From contig NW_027478600.1 of NCBI RefSeq assembly GCF_051014685.1, forward strand, positions 744,001-808,000: a DNA stretch of 64,000 bases, written 5' to 3'. Shown in pieces: positions 11,171 through 24,504 of this stretch. Position numbers and translations under genes: made by a program. The DNA comes from Ptiloglossa arizonensis. Its lineage: Eukaryota > Arthropoda > Insecta > Hymenoptera > Colletidae. The notes beneath the pieces were generated by a model. The model searched no databases and was not told the DNA's origin. It saw only the letters and a program-made list of their open reading frames with translations. Positions within the stretch are counted from its first letter, which is position 1, and the number at the start of each line of letters is the position of its first letter.

Positions 11171-12250
11171 AACGAATAACCAGAACGGCCTAGGGGAAAA
11201 GTTCGCATACCGTTGTAATCGGGCGAGTTTCTACTTTCAGATGCAACAGAAACTTTGCGGATTGGTCAATCCGTTCACGAGATATGGCAGTTTGGAGGTA
11301 AGAAATGCATGAGAATCTCAAAATTTTCGCAGTTCTGATGCTCGAAACGAATAACCAGAACGGCCCAGTGGTAAAGTACGCATACCCTTGTAATCGGGCG
11401 AGTTTCTACTTTCAGATGCAACAAAAATTTTGCGGATTGGTCAATCCGTTCGCGAGATATGGCAGTTTGGAGGTAAGAAACGTTTGAGAAACTCAAAATT
11501 TTCGCAGTTCTGATGCTCGATACGAATAAATAGAACGGCCTAGGGGAAAAGTACACGTACCCTTGTAATCGGGCGAGTTTCTACTTTCAGATGCAACAAA
11601 AATTTTGCGGATTGGTCAATCCTTTCGCGAGATATGGCAGTTTGGAGGTAACAAACGTTTGAGAAACTCAAAATTTTCGCAGTTCTGATGCTCGAAACGG
11701 ATAACTAGAACGGCGTAGGGGAAAACTACACCTACCGTTGTAATCGGGCGAGTTTCTACTTTCAGATGCAACAGAAGTTTTGCGGATTGGTCAATCCGTT
11801 CGCGAGATATCGCAGTTTGGAGGTTAGAAACGCTTGAGCAACTCAAAATGTTCACATTTCTGATGCTCGAAACGAATAACTAGAACGGCCTACGGGAAAA
11901 GTACGCATACCGTTGTAATCGGTCGAGTTTCTACTTTCAGATGCAACAGAAATTTTGCGGATTGGTCAATCCGTTCGCGAGATATGGCAGTTTGGAGGTA
12001 AGAAATGCATGAGAAACTCAAAATTTTCGCAGTTCTGATGCTCGAAACGAATAAGCAGAAAGGCCTAGGGGAAAAGTACACATACCGTTGTAATCGGGCG
12101 AGTTTCTACTAACAGATGCAACAGAAATTTTGCGGATTGCTCAATCCGTTCCCGACATATGGCAGTTTGGAAGTAAGAAACGTTTGCGAAACTCAAAATT
12201 TTCGCAGTTCTGATGCTCGAAACGAATAACTAGAACGGCCTAGGGGAAAA
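10501..12250 (+). repeat. beta domain 2, 10 monomers
   Basis: It begins with the gtacgcatagcgttg marker and follows beta domain 1 for about 600 bp at +6125 bp (4201-4800 against 10326-10925). Two neighbouring monomers, with agaaatgcatgagaatctc at 11130 and 11305, look like a local duplication. The beta-specific monomer with gatatcgcag, gaggttag and aaatgttcacattt lies at 11726-11900. It ends with the ctactaacag monomer at 12076. Confidence 0.75.
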
Positions 12251-15200
12251 GTACGCATACCGTTGTAATCGGGCGAGTTTCTACTTTCAGATGCAACAGA
12301 AATTTTGCGGATTGGTCGATCCGTTCGCGAGATATGGCAGTTTGGAGGTAAGAAACGCTTGAGAAACTCAAAATTTTCGCAGTTCTGATGCTCCAAACGA
12401 ATAACCAGATCGGCCTAGGGGAAAAGTACGCATACCGTTGTAATCGGGCGAGTTTCTACTTTCAGATGCAGCAGAAATTTTGCGGATTGGTCAATCCGTT
12501 CGCGAGATATGGCAGTTTGGAGGTAAGAAACGCTTGAGAAACTAAAAATTTTCGCAGTTCTGATGCTCGAAACGAATAACCAGAACGGCCTACGGGAAAA
12601 GTACGCATACCGTTGTAATCGGGCGAGTTTCTACTTTCAGATGCAACAGAAATTTTGCGGATTGGTCAATCCGTTCGCGAGATATGGCCGTTTGGATGTA
12701 AGAAACGCTTGAGAAACTCAAAATTTTCGCAGTTCTGATGCTCGAAACGAATAACCAGATCGGCCTAGTGGTAAAGTACGCATACCGTTGTAATCGGGCG
12801 AGTTTCTACTTTCAGATGCAACAGAAATTTTGCGGATTGGTCGATCCGTTCGCGAGATATGGCAGTTTGGAGGTAAGAAACGCTTGAGAAACTCAAAATT
12901 TTCGCAGTTCTGATGCTCCAAACGAATAACCAGATCGGCCTAGGGGAAAAGTACGCATACCGTTGTAATCGGGCGAGTTTCTACTTTCAGATGCAGCAGA
13001 AATTTTGCGGATTGGTCAATCCGTTCGCGAGATATGGCAGTTTGGAGGTAAGAAACGCTTGAGAAACTAAAAATTTTCGCAGTTCTGATGCTCGAAACGA
13101 ATAACCAGAACGGCCTACGGGAAAAGTACGCATACCGTTGTAATCGGGCGAGTTTCTACTTTCAGATGCAACAGAAATTTTGCGGATTGGTCAATCCGTT
13201 CGCGAGATATGGCAGTTTGGACGTAAGAAACGCTTGAGAAACTCAAAATTTTCGCAGTTCTGATGCTCGAAACGAATAACTAGAACGGCCTAGGGGAAAG
13301 GTTGGCATACCGTTGTAATCGGGCGAGTTTCTACTTTCAGATGCAACAGAAATTTTGTGGATTGGTCAATCCGTTCGCGAGATATGGCAGTTTGGACGTA
13401 AGAAACGCTTGAGAAACTAAAAATTTTCGCAGTTCTGATGCTCGAAACGAATAACTAGAACGGCCTAGGTGAAAAGTACGCATACTGTTGTAACCGGGCG
13501 AGTTTCTACTTTCAGATGCAACAGAAATTTTGCGGATTGGTCAATCCGTTCGCGAGATATGGCAGTTTGGAGGTAAGAAACGCTTGAGAAACTCAAAATT
13601 TTCGCAGTTCTGATGCTCGAAACGAATAACCAGAACGGACTAGGGGAAAAGTACGCATACCGTTGTAATCGGGCGACTTTCTACTTTCAGATGCAACAGA
13701 AATTTTGCGGATTGGTCAATCCGTTCGCGAGATATGGCAGTTTGGATGTAAGAAACGCTTGAGAAACTCAAAATTTTCGCAGTTCTGATGCTCCAAACGA
13801 ATAACCAGAACGGCCTAGGGGAAAAGTACGCATACCGTTGTAATGGGGTGAGTTTCTACTTTCAGATGCAACAGAAATTTTGCGGATTGGTCAATCCGTT
13901 CGCGAGATATGGCAGTTTGGAGGTAAGAAACGCTTGAGAAACTCAAAATTTTCGCAGTTCTGATGCTCGAAACGAATAACCAGAAGGGCCTAGGGGAAAA
14001 GTACGCATACCGTTGTAATCGGGCGAGTTTCTACTTTCAGATGCAACAGAAATTCTGCGGATTGGTCAATCAGTTCGCGAGATATGGCAGTTTGGAGGTA
14101 AGAAACGCTTGAGAAACTCAAAATTTTCGCAGTTCTGATGCTCCAAACGAATAACCAGAACGGCCTAGGGGAAAAGTACACATACCGTTGCAATTGGGCG
14201 AGTTTCTACTTTCAGATGCAACAGAAAGTTTGCGGATTGGTCTATCCGTTCGAGAGATATGGCAGTTTGGAGGTAAGAAACGCTTGAGCACCTCAAATTT
14301 TTCGCAGTTCTGATGCTCGAAACGAATAACCAGAACGGCCTACGGGAAAAGTACGCATACCGTTGTAATCGGGCGAGTTTCTACTTTCAGATGCAACAGA
14401 AATATTGCGGATTGGTCAATCCGTTCGCGAGATATGGCAGTTTGGACGTAAGAAACGCTTGAGAAACTCAAAATTTTCGCAGTTCTGATCCCCGAAACGA
14501 ATAACTAGAACGGCCTAGGGGAAAGGTTGGCATACCGTTGTAATCGGGCGAGATTCTACTTTCAGATGCAACAGAAATTTTGTGGATTGGTCAATCCGTT
14601 CGCGAGATATGGCAGTTTGGACGTAAGAAACGCTTGAGAAACTCAAAATTTTCGCAGTTCTGATGCTCGAAACGAATAACTAGAACGGCCTAGGGGAAAG
14701 GTTGGCATACCGTTGTAATCGGGCGAGTTTCTACTTTCAGATGCAACAGAAATTTTGTGGATTGGTCAATCCGTTCGCGAGATATGGCAGTTTGGACGTA
14801 AGAAACGCTTGAGAAACTAAAAATTTTCGCAGTTCTGATGCTCGAAACGAATAACTAGAACGGCCTAGGTGAAAAGTACGCATACTGTTGTAACCGGGCG
14901 AGTTTCTACTTTCAGATGCAACAGAAATTTTGCGGATTGGTCAATCCGTTCGCGAGATATGGCAGTTAGGAGGTAAGAAACGCTTGAGAAACTCAAAATT
15001 TTCGCAGTTCTGATGCTCGAAACGAATAACCAGAACGGACTAGTGGAAAAGTACGCATACCGTTGTAATCGGGCGAGTTTCTACTTTCAGATGCAACAGA
15101 AATTTTGCGGATTGGTCAATCCGTTCGCGAGATATGGCAGTTTGGAGGTAAGAAACGCTTGAGAAACTCAAAATTTTCGCAGTTCTGATGCTCCAAACGA

Positions 15201-15750
15201 ATAACCAGAACGGCCTAGGGGAAAAGTACGCACACCGTTGTAATCGGGCGAGTTTCTACTTTCAGATGCAACAGAAATTTTGCGGATTGGTCAATCCGTT
15301 CGCGAGATATGGCAGTTTGGAGGTAAGAAACGCTTGAGAAACTAAAAATTTTCGCAGTTCTGATGCTCGAAACGAATAACTAGAACGGCCTAGGGGAAAA
15401 GTACGCATACAGTTGTAATCGGGCGAGTTTCTAATTTCAGGTGCAACAGAAATTTTGTGGATTGGTCAATCCGTTCGCGAGATATGGCAGTTTGGACGTA
15501 AGAAACGCTTGAGAAACTCAAAATTTTCGCAGTTCTGACGCTCGAAACGAATAACTAGAACGGCCTAGGGGAAAGGTTGGCATACCGTTGTAATCGGGCG
15601 AGTTTCTACTTTCAGATGCAACAGAAATTTTGTGGATTGGTCAATCCGTTCGCGAGATATGGCAGTTTGGAGGTAAGAAACGCTTGAGAAACTCAAAATT
15701 TTCGCAGTTCTGATGCTCCAAACGAATAACCAGATCGGCCTAGGGGAAAA
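12251..15750 (+). repeat. alpha domain 3, 20 monomers
   Basis: The first part, 12251-12775, repeats 7526-8050. A second copy of the cgatccg and atgcagcaga monomers starts at 12776, so the local order b-c-d is followed by b-c again. From 13306 to its end it is a near-exact copy of alpha domain 2. Compared with 8051, the monomer at 13301 begins gttgg rather than gtacg, which suggests an exchange or conversion point close to 13305. Confidence 0.75.
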
Positions 15751-16420
15751 GTACGCATAGCGTTGTAATCGGGCGAGTTTCTACTTTCAGATGCAGCAGA
15801 AATTTTGCGGATTGGTCAATCCGTTCGCGAGATATGGCAGTTTGGAGGTAAGAAACGCTTGAGAAACTCAAAATTTTCGCAGTTCTGATTCTCGAAACGA
15901 ATAACCAGAACGGCCCAGTGGTAAAGTACGCATACCCTTGTAATCGGGCGAGTTTCTACTTTCAGATGCAACAAAAATTTTGCGGATTGGTCAATCCGTT
16001 CGCGAGATATGGCAGTTTGGAGGTAACAAACGTTTGAGAAACTCAAAATTTTCGCAGTTCTGATGCTCGAAACGGATAACTAGAACGGCCTAGGGGAAAA
16101 GTACACCTACCGTTGTAATCGGGCGAGTTTCTACTTTCAGATGCAACAGAAATTTTGCGGATTGGTCAATCCGTTCGCGAGATATGGCAGTTTGGAGGTA
16201 AGAAATGCATGAGAAACTCAAAATTTTCGCAGTTCTGATGCTCGAAACGAATAACCAGAAAGGCCTAGGGGAAAAGTTCGCATACCGTTGTAATCGGGCG
16301 AGTTTCTACTTTCAGATGCAACAGAAACTTTGCGGATTGGTCAATCCGTTCACGAGATATGGCAGTTTGGAGGTAAGAAATGCATGAGAATCTCAAAATT
16401 TTCGCAGTTCTGATGCTCGA
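13306..16420 (+). repeat. second copy of the 30-monomer (5250-bp) duplication
   Basis: The partner is 8056-11170. Its right end is a clear junction: from 16421 (tacgaataaatag) the sequence continues as a copy of 11521 rather than 11171, so the offset drops from 5250 to 4900 bp. The second copy lacks two monomers that the first copy has, or the first gained them. Confidence 0.85.
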
Positions 16421-19400
16421 TACGAATAAATAGAACGGCCTAGGGGAAAAGTACACGTACCCTTGTAATCGGGCGAGTTTCTACTTTCAGATGCAACAAA
16501 AATTTTGCGGATTGGTCAATCCTTTCGCGAGATATGGCAGTTTGGAGGTAACAAACGTTTGAGAAACTCAAAATTTTCGCAGTTCTGATGCTCGAAACGG
16601 ATAACTAGAACGGCGTAGGGGAAAACTACACCTACCGTTGTAATCGGGCGAGTTTCTACTTTCAGATGCAACAGAAGTTTTGCGGATTGGTCAATCCGTT
16701 CGCGAGATATCGCAGTTTGGAGGTTAGAAACGCTTGAGCAACTCAAAATGTTCACATTTCTGATGCTCGAAACGAATAACTAGAACGGCCTACGGGAAAA
16801 GTACGCATACCGTTGTAATCGGTCGAGTTTCTACTTTCAGATGCAACAGAAATTTTGCGGATTGGTCAATCCGTTCGCGAGATATGGCAGTTTGGAGGTA
16901 AGAAATGCATGAGAAACTCAAAATTTTCGCAGTTCTGATGCTCGAAACGAATAAGCAGAAAGGCCTAGGGGAAAAGTTCGCATACCGTTGTAATCGGGCG
17001 AGTTTCTACTTTCAGACACAACAGAAACTTTGCGGATTGGTCAATCCGTTCGCGAGATATGGCAGTTTGGAGGTAAGAAATGCATGAGAAACTCAAAATT
17101 TTCGCAGTTCTGATGCTCGAAACGAATAACCAGAACGGCCTAGGGGAAAAGTACACATACCGTTGTAATCGGGCGAGTTTCTACATTCAGATGCATCAGA
17201 AATTTTGCGGATTGGTCAATCCGTTCGCGAGATATGGCAGTTTGGAGGTAAGAAACGTTTGAGAAACTCAAAATTTGCGCAGTTCTGATGCTCGAAACGA
17301 ATAACTAGAACGGCCTAGGGGAAAAGTACGCATACCGTTGTAATCGGGCGAGTTTCTACTTTCAGATGCAATAGAAATTTTGCGGATTGGTCGATCCGTT
17401 CGCGAGATATGGCAGTTTGGAGGTAAGAAACGCTTGAGAAACTCAAAATTTTCGCAGTTCTGATGCTCGACAAGCATAACTAGAACGGCCTAGGGGATAA
17501 GTACGCATACCGTTGTAATCGGGCGAGTTTGTCCTTTCTGATGCACCAGAAATTTTGCGGATTGGTCAATCCGTTCGCGAGATATGGCAGTTTGGAGGTA
17601 AGAAACGGATGAGAAACTCAAAATTTTCGCAGTTCTGATGCTCGAAACGAATAACTGAAACGGCCTAGGGGAAAAGTACACATACCGTTGTAATCGGGCG
17701 AGTTTCTACTAACAGATGCAACAGAAATTTTGCGGATTGCTCAATCCGTTCCCGAGATATGGCAGTTTGGAAGTAAGAAACGTTTGCGAAACTCAAAATT
17801 TTCGCAGTTCTGATGCTCGAAACGAATAACTAGAACGGCCTAGGGGAAAAGTACGCATACCGTTGTAATCGGGCGAGTTTCTACTTTCAGATGCAACAGA
17901 AATTTTGCGGATTGGTCGATCCGTTCGCGAGATATGGCAGTTTTTAGGTAAGTAACGCTTGAGAAACTCAAAATTTTCGCAGTTCTGATGCTCGACAAGC
18001 ATAACTAGAACGGCCTAGGGGAAAAGTACGCATACCGTTGTAATCGGGCGAGTTTCTACTTTCAGATGCAACAGAAATTTTGCGGATTGGTCTATCCGTT
18101 CGCGAGATATGGCAGTTTGGAGGTTAGAAATGCATGAGAAACTCAAAATTTTCGCAGTTCTGATGCTCGAAACGAATAACTAGAACGGCCTAGGGGAAAA
18201 GTACGCATACCGTTGTAATCGGGCGAGTTTCTACTTTCAGATGCAACAGCAATTTTGCGGATTGGTCAATCCGTTCGCGAGATATGGCCGTTTGGATGTA
18301 AGAAACGCTTGAGGAACTCAAAATTTTCGCAGTTCTGATGCTCGAAACGAATAACGAGAACGGCCTAGGGGAAAAGTACGCATACCGTTGTAATCGGGCG
18401 AGTTTCTACTTTCAGATGCAACAGAAATTTTGCGGATTGGTCAATCCGTTCGCGAGACATGGCAGTTTGCAGGTAAGAAATGCATGAGAAACTCAAAATT
18501 TTCGCAGTTCTGATGCTCGAAACGAATAACCAGAACGGCCTAGGGGAAAAGTACACATACCGTTGTAATCGGGCGAGTTTCTACATTCAGATGCAACAGA
18601 AATTTTGCGGATTGGTCGATCCGTTCGCGAGATATGGCAGTTTGGAGGTAAGAAACGCTTGAGAAACTCAAAATTTTCGCAGTTCTGATGCTCGACAAGC
18701 ATAACTAGAACGGCCTAAGGGAAAAGTGCGCATACCGTTGTAATCGGGCGAGTTTCTACTTTCAGATGCAACAGAAATTTTGCGGATTGGTCGATCCGTT
18801 CGCGAGATATGGCAGTTTGGAGGTAAGAAACGCTTGAGAAACTCAAAATTTTCGTAGTTCTGATGCTCGAAACGAATAACCAGAACGGCCTAGTGGTAAA
18901 GTACGCATACCGTTGTAATCGGGCGAGTTTCTACTTTCAGATGCAACAGAAATTTTGCGGATTGGTCAATCCGTTCGCGAGACATGGCAGTTTGCAGGTA
19001 AGAAATGCATGAGAAACTCAAAATTTTCGCAGTTCTGATGCTCGAAACGAATAACCAGAACGGCCTAGGGGAAAAGTACACATACCGTTGTAATCGGGCG
19101 AGTTTCTACTTTCAGATGCAACAGAAATTTTGCGGATTGGTCAATCCGTTCGCGAGACATGGCAGTTTGCAGGTAAGAAATGCATGAGAAACTCAAAATT
19201 TTCGCAGTTCTGATGCTCGAAACGAATAACCAGAACGGCCTAGGGGAAAAGTACACATACCGTTGTAATCGGGCGAGTTTCTACATTCAGATGCAACAGA
19301 AATTTTGCGGATTGGTCGATCCGTTCGCGAGATATGGCAGTTTGGAGGTAAGAAACGCTTGAGAAACTCAAAATTTTCGCAGTTCTGATGCTCGACAAGC

Positions 19401-19425
19401 ATAACTAGAACGGCCTAAGGGAAAA
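15751..19425 (+). repeat. beta domain 3, 21 monomers
   Basis: It begins with the gtacgcatagcgttg marker. To 16420 it copies beta domain 2 at 5250 bp distance, then continues as a copy of 11521-12075 (offset 4900), so two monomers are missing here. The part 17501-18200 holds the gtcctttctg, ctactaacag and cagtttttaggtaagtaacg monomers that reappear near 43740-44270. A 3-monomer unit at 18376-18900 (gacatgg; cattcag with ctaaggg; gtgcgc start) is followed by a second version with one doubled monomer (18901 and 19076). Confidence 0.75.
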
Positions 19426-19600
19426 GTGCGCATACCGTTGTAATCGGGCGAGTTTTTACTTTCAGCTGCAACAGAAATTTTGCGGATTGGTCAATCCGTT
19501 CGCGAGATATGGCAGTTTGGAGGTAAGAAACGCTTGAGAAACTCAAAATTTTCGCAGTTCTGATGCTCGAAACGTATAACCAGGACGGCCTAGGGGAAAA

Positions 19601-21350
19601 GTACGCATACCGTTGTAATCGGGCGAGTTTCTACTTTCTGATGCACCAGAAATTTTGCGGATTGGTCAATCCGTTCGCGAGATATGGCAGTTTGGAGGTA
19701 AGAAATGCATGAGAAACTCAAAATTTTCGCAGTTCTGGTGCTCGAAACGGATAACTAGAACGGCCTAGGGGAAAAGTACGCATACCGTTGTAATCGGGCG
19801 AGTTTGTACTTTCAGATGCAACAGAAATTTTGCGGATTGGTCGATCAGTTCGCGAGATATGGCAGTTTGGAGGTAAGAAACGCTTGAGAAACTCAAAATT
19901 ATCGCAGTTCTGATGCTCGACAAGCATAACTAGAACGGCCTAGGGGAAAAGTACGCATACCGTTGTAATCGGGCGAGTTTCTACTTTCAGATGCAACAGA
20001 AATTTTGCGGATTGGTCAATCCGTTCGCGAGATATGGCAGTTTGGAGGTAAGAAACGGATGAGAAACTCAAAATTTTCGCAGTTCTGATGCTCGAAACGA
20101 ATAACTGAAACGGCCTAGGGGAAAAGTACACATACCGTTGTAATCGGGCGAGTTTCTACTTTCAGATGCAACAGAAATTTTGCGGATTGGTCGATCCGTT
20201 CGCGAGATATGGCAGTTTGGAGGTAAGAAACGTTTGAGAAACTCAAAATTTTCGCAGTTCTGATGCTCGAAACGAATAACTAGAACGGCCTAGGGGAAAA
20301 GTACACATACCGTTGTAATCGGGCGAGTTTCTACTTTCAGATGCAACAGAAATTTTGCGGAGTGGTCAATCCGTTCGCGAGATATGGCAGTTTGGAGGTA
20401 AGAAACGCTTGAGAAACTCAAAATTTTCGTAGTTCTGATGCTCGAAACGTATAACCAGGACGGCCTAGGGGAAAAGTACGCATACCGTTGTAATCGGGCG
20501 AGTTTCTACTTTCTGATGCACCAGAAATTTTGCGGATTGGTCAATCCGTTCGCGAGATATGGCAGTTTGGAGGTAAGAAATGCATGAGAAACTCAAAATT
20601 TTCGCAGTTCTGATGCTCGAAACGGATAACTAGAACGGCCTAGGGGAAAAGTACGCATACCGTTGTAATCGGGCGAGTTTGTACTTTCAGATGCAACAGA
20701 AATTTTGCGGATTGGTCGATCAGTTCGCGAGATATGGCAGTTTGGAGGTAAGAAACGCTTGAGAAACTCAAAATTTTCGTAGTTCTGATGCTCGAAACGT
20801 ATAACCAGGACGGCCTAGGGGAAAAGTACGCATACCGTTGTAATCGGGCGAGTTTCTACTTTCAGATGCAACAGAAATTTTGCGGATTGGTCAATCCGTT
20901 CGCGAGATATGGCAGTTTGGAGGTAAGAAACGGATGAGAAACTCAAAATTTTCGCAGTTCTGATGCTCGAAACGAATAACTGAAACGGCCTAGGGGAAAA
21001 GTACACATACCGTTGTAATCGGGCGAGTTTCTACTTTCAGATGCAACAGAAATTTTGCGGATTGGTCGATCCGTTCGCGAGATATGGCAGTTTGGAGGTA
21101 AGAAACGTTTGAGAAACTCAAAATTTTCGCAGTTCTGATGCTCGAAACGAATAACTAGAACGGCCTAGGGGAAAAGTACACATACCGTTGTAATCGGGCG
21201 AGTTTCTACTTTCAGATGCAACAGAAATTTTGCGGAGTGGTCAATCCGTTCGCGAGATATGGCAGTTTGGAGGTAAGAAATGCTTGAGAAACTCAAAATT
21301 TTCGCAGTTCTGATGCTCGAAACGAATAACTAGAACGGCCTAGGGGAAAA
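19601..21350 (+). repeat. 5-monomer HOR, two units of 875 bp
   Basis: Units 19601-20475 and 20476-21350 share their monomer order: a ctttctg acceptor variant with agaaatgcatgag; gtactttcag with cgatcagttcg; agaaacggatgag with ataactgaaac; cgatccg with cgtttgag; gcggagtggtc. The marker cgtataaccagg occurs at 19566, 20441 and 20791. The second unit differs in carrying it one extra time, in place of ctcgacaagc. Confidence 0.8.
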
Positions 21351-21560
21351 GTACGCCTACCGTTGTAATCGGGCGAGTTTCTACTTTCAGATGCGACAGA
21401 AATTTTGCGGATTGGTCAATCCGTTCGCGAGATATGGCAGTTTGGAGGTAAGAAACGGATGAGAAACTCAAAATTTTCGCAGTTCTGATGCTAGAAACGA
21501 ATAACTGGAACGGCCTAGGGGAAAAGTACACATACCATTGTAATCGGGCGAGTTTCTGCA

Positions 21561-24504
21561 TTCAGATGCAACAGAAATTTTGCGGATTGGTCAATCCGTT
21601 CGCGAGATATGGCAGTTTGGAGGTAAGAAACGGATGAGAAACTCAAAATTTTCGCAGTTCTGATGCTAGAAACGAATAACTGGAACGGCCTAGGGGAAAA
21701 GTACACATACCGTTGTAATCGGGCGAGTTTCTGCATTCAGATGCAACAGAAATTTTGCGGATTGGTCAATCCGTTCGCGAGATATGGCAGTTTGGAGGTA
21801 AGAAATGCTTGAGAAACTCAAAATTTTCGCAGTTCTGATGCTCGAAACGAATAACTAGAACGGCCTAGGGGAAAAGTACGCATACCGTTGTAATCGGGCG
21901 AGTTTCTACTTTCAGGTGCAACAGCAATTTTGCGGATTGGTCAATCCGTTCGCGAGATATGGCCGTTTGGATGCAAGAAACGCTTGAGAAACTCAAAATT
22001 TTCGCAGTTCTGATGCTCGAAACGTATAACCAGGACGGCCTAGGGGAAAAGTACGCATACCGTTGTAATCGGGCGAGTTTCTACTTTCTGATGCACCAGA
22101 AATTTTGCGGATTGGTCAATCCGTTCGCGAGATATGGCAGTTTGGAGGTAAGAAATGCATGAGAAACTCAAAATTTTCGCAGTTCTGATGCTCGAAACGG
22201 ATAACTAGAACGGCCTAGGGGAAAAGTACGCATACCGTTGTAATCGGGCGAGTTTCTACGTTCAGATGCAACAGAAATTTTGCAGATTGGTCGATCCGTT
22301 CGCGAGATATGGCAGTTTGGAACTAAGAAACGGTTGAGAAACTCAAAATGTTCACAGTTCTGATGCTCGAAACGAATAACTAGAACGGTCTAGGGGAAAA
22401 CTACTCATACCGTTGTGATCGGGCGAGTTTCTACTTTCAGATGCAACAGAAATTTTGCGGATTGGTCAATCCGTTCGCGAGATATGGCCGTTTGGATGTA
22501 AGAAACGCTTGAGAAACTCAAAATTTTCGCTGTTCTGATGCTCGAAACGAATAACTAGAACGGCCTAGGGGAAAAGTACACATACCGTTGTAATCGGGCG
22601 AGTTTCTACTTTCAGATGCAACAGAAATTTTGCGGACTGGTCAATCCTTTCGCGAGATATGGCAGTTTGGAGGTAAGAAACGCTTGAGCAACTCAAAATT
22701 TTCGCAGTTCTGATGCTCGAAACAAATAACCAGAACGGCCTAGGGGAAAAGTTCGCATACCGTTGTAATCGGGCTAGTTTCTACTTTCAGATGCAACAGA
22801 AATTTTGCAGATTGGTCAATCCGTTCGCGAGATATGGCAGTTTGGAGGTTAGAAACGGATGAGAAACTCAAAATTTTCGCAGTTCTGATGCTCGAAACGA
22901 ATAACTAGAACGCCCTAGGGGAAAAGTACGCATACCGTTGTAATCGGGCGAGTTTCTACATTCAGATGCAACAGAAATTTTGCAGATTGGTCGATCCGTT
23001 CGCGAGATATGGCAGTTTGGAGGTAAGAAACGGTGGAGAAACTCAAAATTTTCACAGTCCTGATGCTCGAAACGAATAACTACAACGGCCTAGGGGAATA
23101 GTACGCATACCGTTGTAATCGGGCGAGTTTCTACTTTCAGATGCAACAGAAATTTTGCAGATTGGTCGATCCGTTCGCGAGATATGGCAGTTTGGATGTA
23201 AGAAACGGTTGAGAAACTCAAAATGTTCACAGTTCTGATGCTCGAAACGAATAACTAGAACGGTCTAGGGGAAAAGTACTCATACCGTTGTGATCGGGCG
23301 AGTTTCTACTTTCAGATGCAACAGAAATTTTGCGGATTGGTCAATCCGTTCGCGAGATATGGCCGTTTGGATGTAAGAAACGCTTGAGAAACTCAAAATT
23401 TTCGCAGTTCTGATGCTCGACAAGCATAACTAGAACGGCCTAGGGGAAAAGTACGCATACCGTTGTAATCGGGCGAGTTTCTACTTTCAGATGCAACAGA
23501 AATTTTGCGGTTTGGTCTATCCGTTCGCGAGATATGGCAGTTTGGAGGTAAGAAATGCATGAGAAACTCAAAATTTTCGCAGTTCTGATGCTCGAAACGA
23601 ATAACTAGAACGACCTAGGGGAAAAGTACGCATACCGTTGTAATCGGGCGAGTTTCTACTTTCAGATGCAACAGTAATTTTGCGGATTAGTCAATCCGTT
23701 CGCGAGATATGGCCGTTTGGATGTAAGAAACGCTTGAGAAACTCAAAATTTTCGCAGTTCTGATGCTCGAAACGAATAACGAGAACGGCCTAGGGGAAAA
23801 GTACGCATACCGTTGTAATCGGGCGAGATTCTACTTTCAGATGCAACAGAAATTTTGCGGATTGGTCAATCCGTTCGCGAGATATGGCAGTTTGGAAGTA
23901 AGAAACGCTTGAGAAACTCAAAATTTTCGTAGTTCTGATGCTCGAAACGAATAACCAGAACGGCCTAGTGGTAAAGTACGCATACCGTTGTAATCGGGCG
24001 AGTTTCTACTTTCAGATGCAACAGAAATTTTGCGGATTGGTCAATTCGTTCGCGAGACATGGCAGTTTGCAGGTAAGAAATGCATGAGAAACTCAAAATT
24101 TTCGCAGTTCTGATGCTCGAAACGAATAACCAGAACGGCCTAGGGGAAAAGTACACATACCGTTGTAATCGGGCGAGTTTCTACATTCAGATGCAACAGA
24201 AATTTTGCGGATTGGTCAATCCGTTCGCGAGATATGGCAGTTTGGAGGTAAGAAACGCTTGAGAAACTCAAAATTATCGCAGTTCTGATGCACGACAAGC
24301 ATAACTAGAACGGCCTAGGGGAAAAGTACGCATACCGTTGTAATCGGGCGAGTTTCTACTTTCAGATGCAACAGAAATTTTGCGGATTGGTCAATCCGTT
24401 CGCGAGATATGGCAGTTTGGAGGTAAGAAACGGATGAGAAACTCAAAATTTTCGCAGTTCTGATGCTCGAAACGAATAACTGAAACGGCCTAGGGGAAAA
24501 GTAC
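21561..24504 (+). repeat. first copy of the 22-monomer (3850-bp) duplication
   Basis: It matches 25411-28354 with roughly ten substitutions seen by eye, for example ggattag/ggattgg, cgagatt/cgagctt, tcaattcg/tcaatccg and gagaaactc/gagatactc. The shared rare features include gatgcaagaaacg, a stop-bearing acagtaatttt monomer and gatatgg-to-gacatgg beta-type monomers. Confidence 0.85.

Noticed and set aside
11525..11530. AATAAA polyadenylation-type hexamer (also near 16425, 40049 and 42673)
   Set aside because: It arises from one substitution in gaataactag within a single monomer lineage that was then duplicated. There is no gene upstream.
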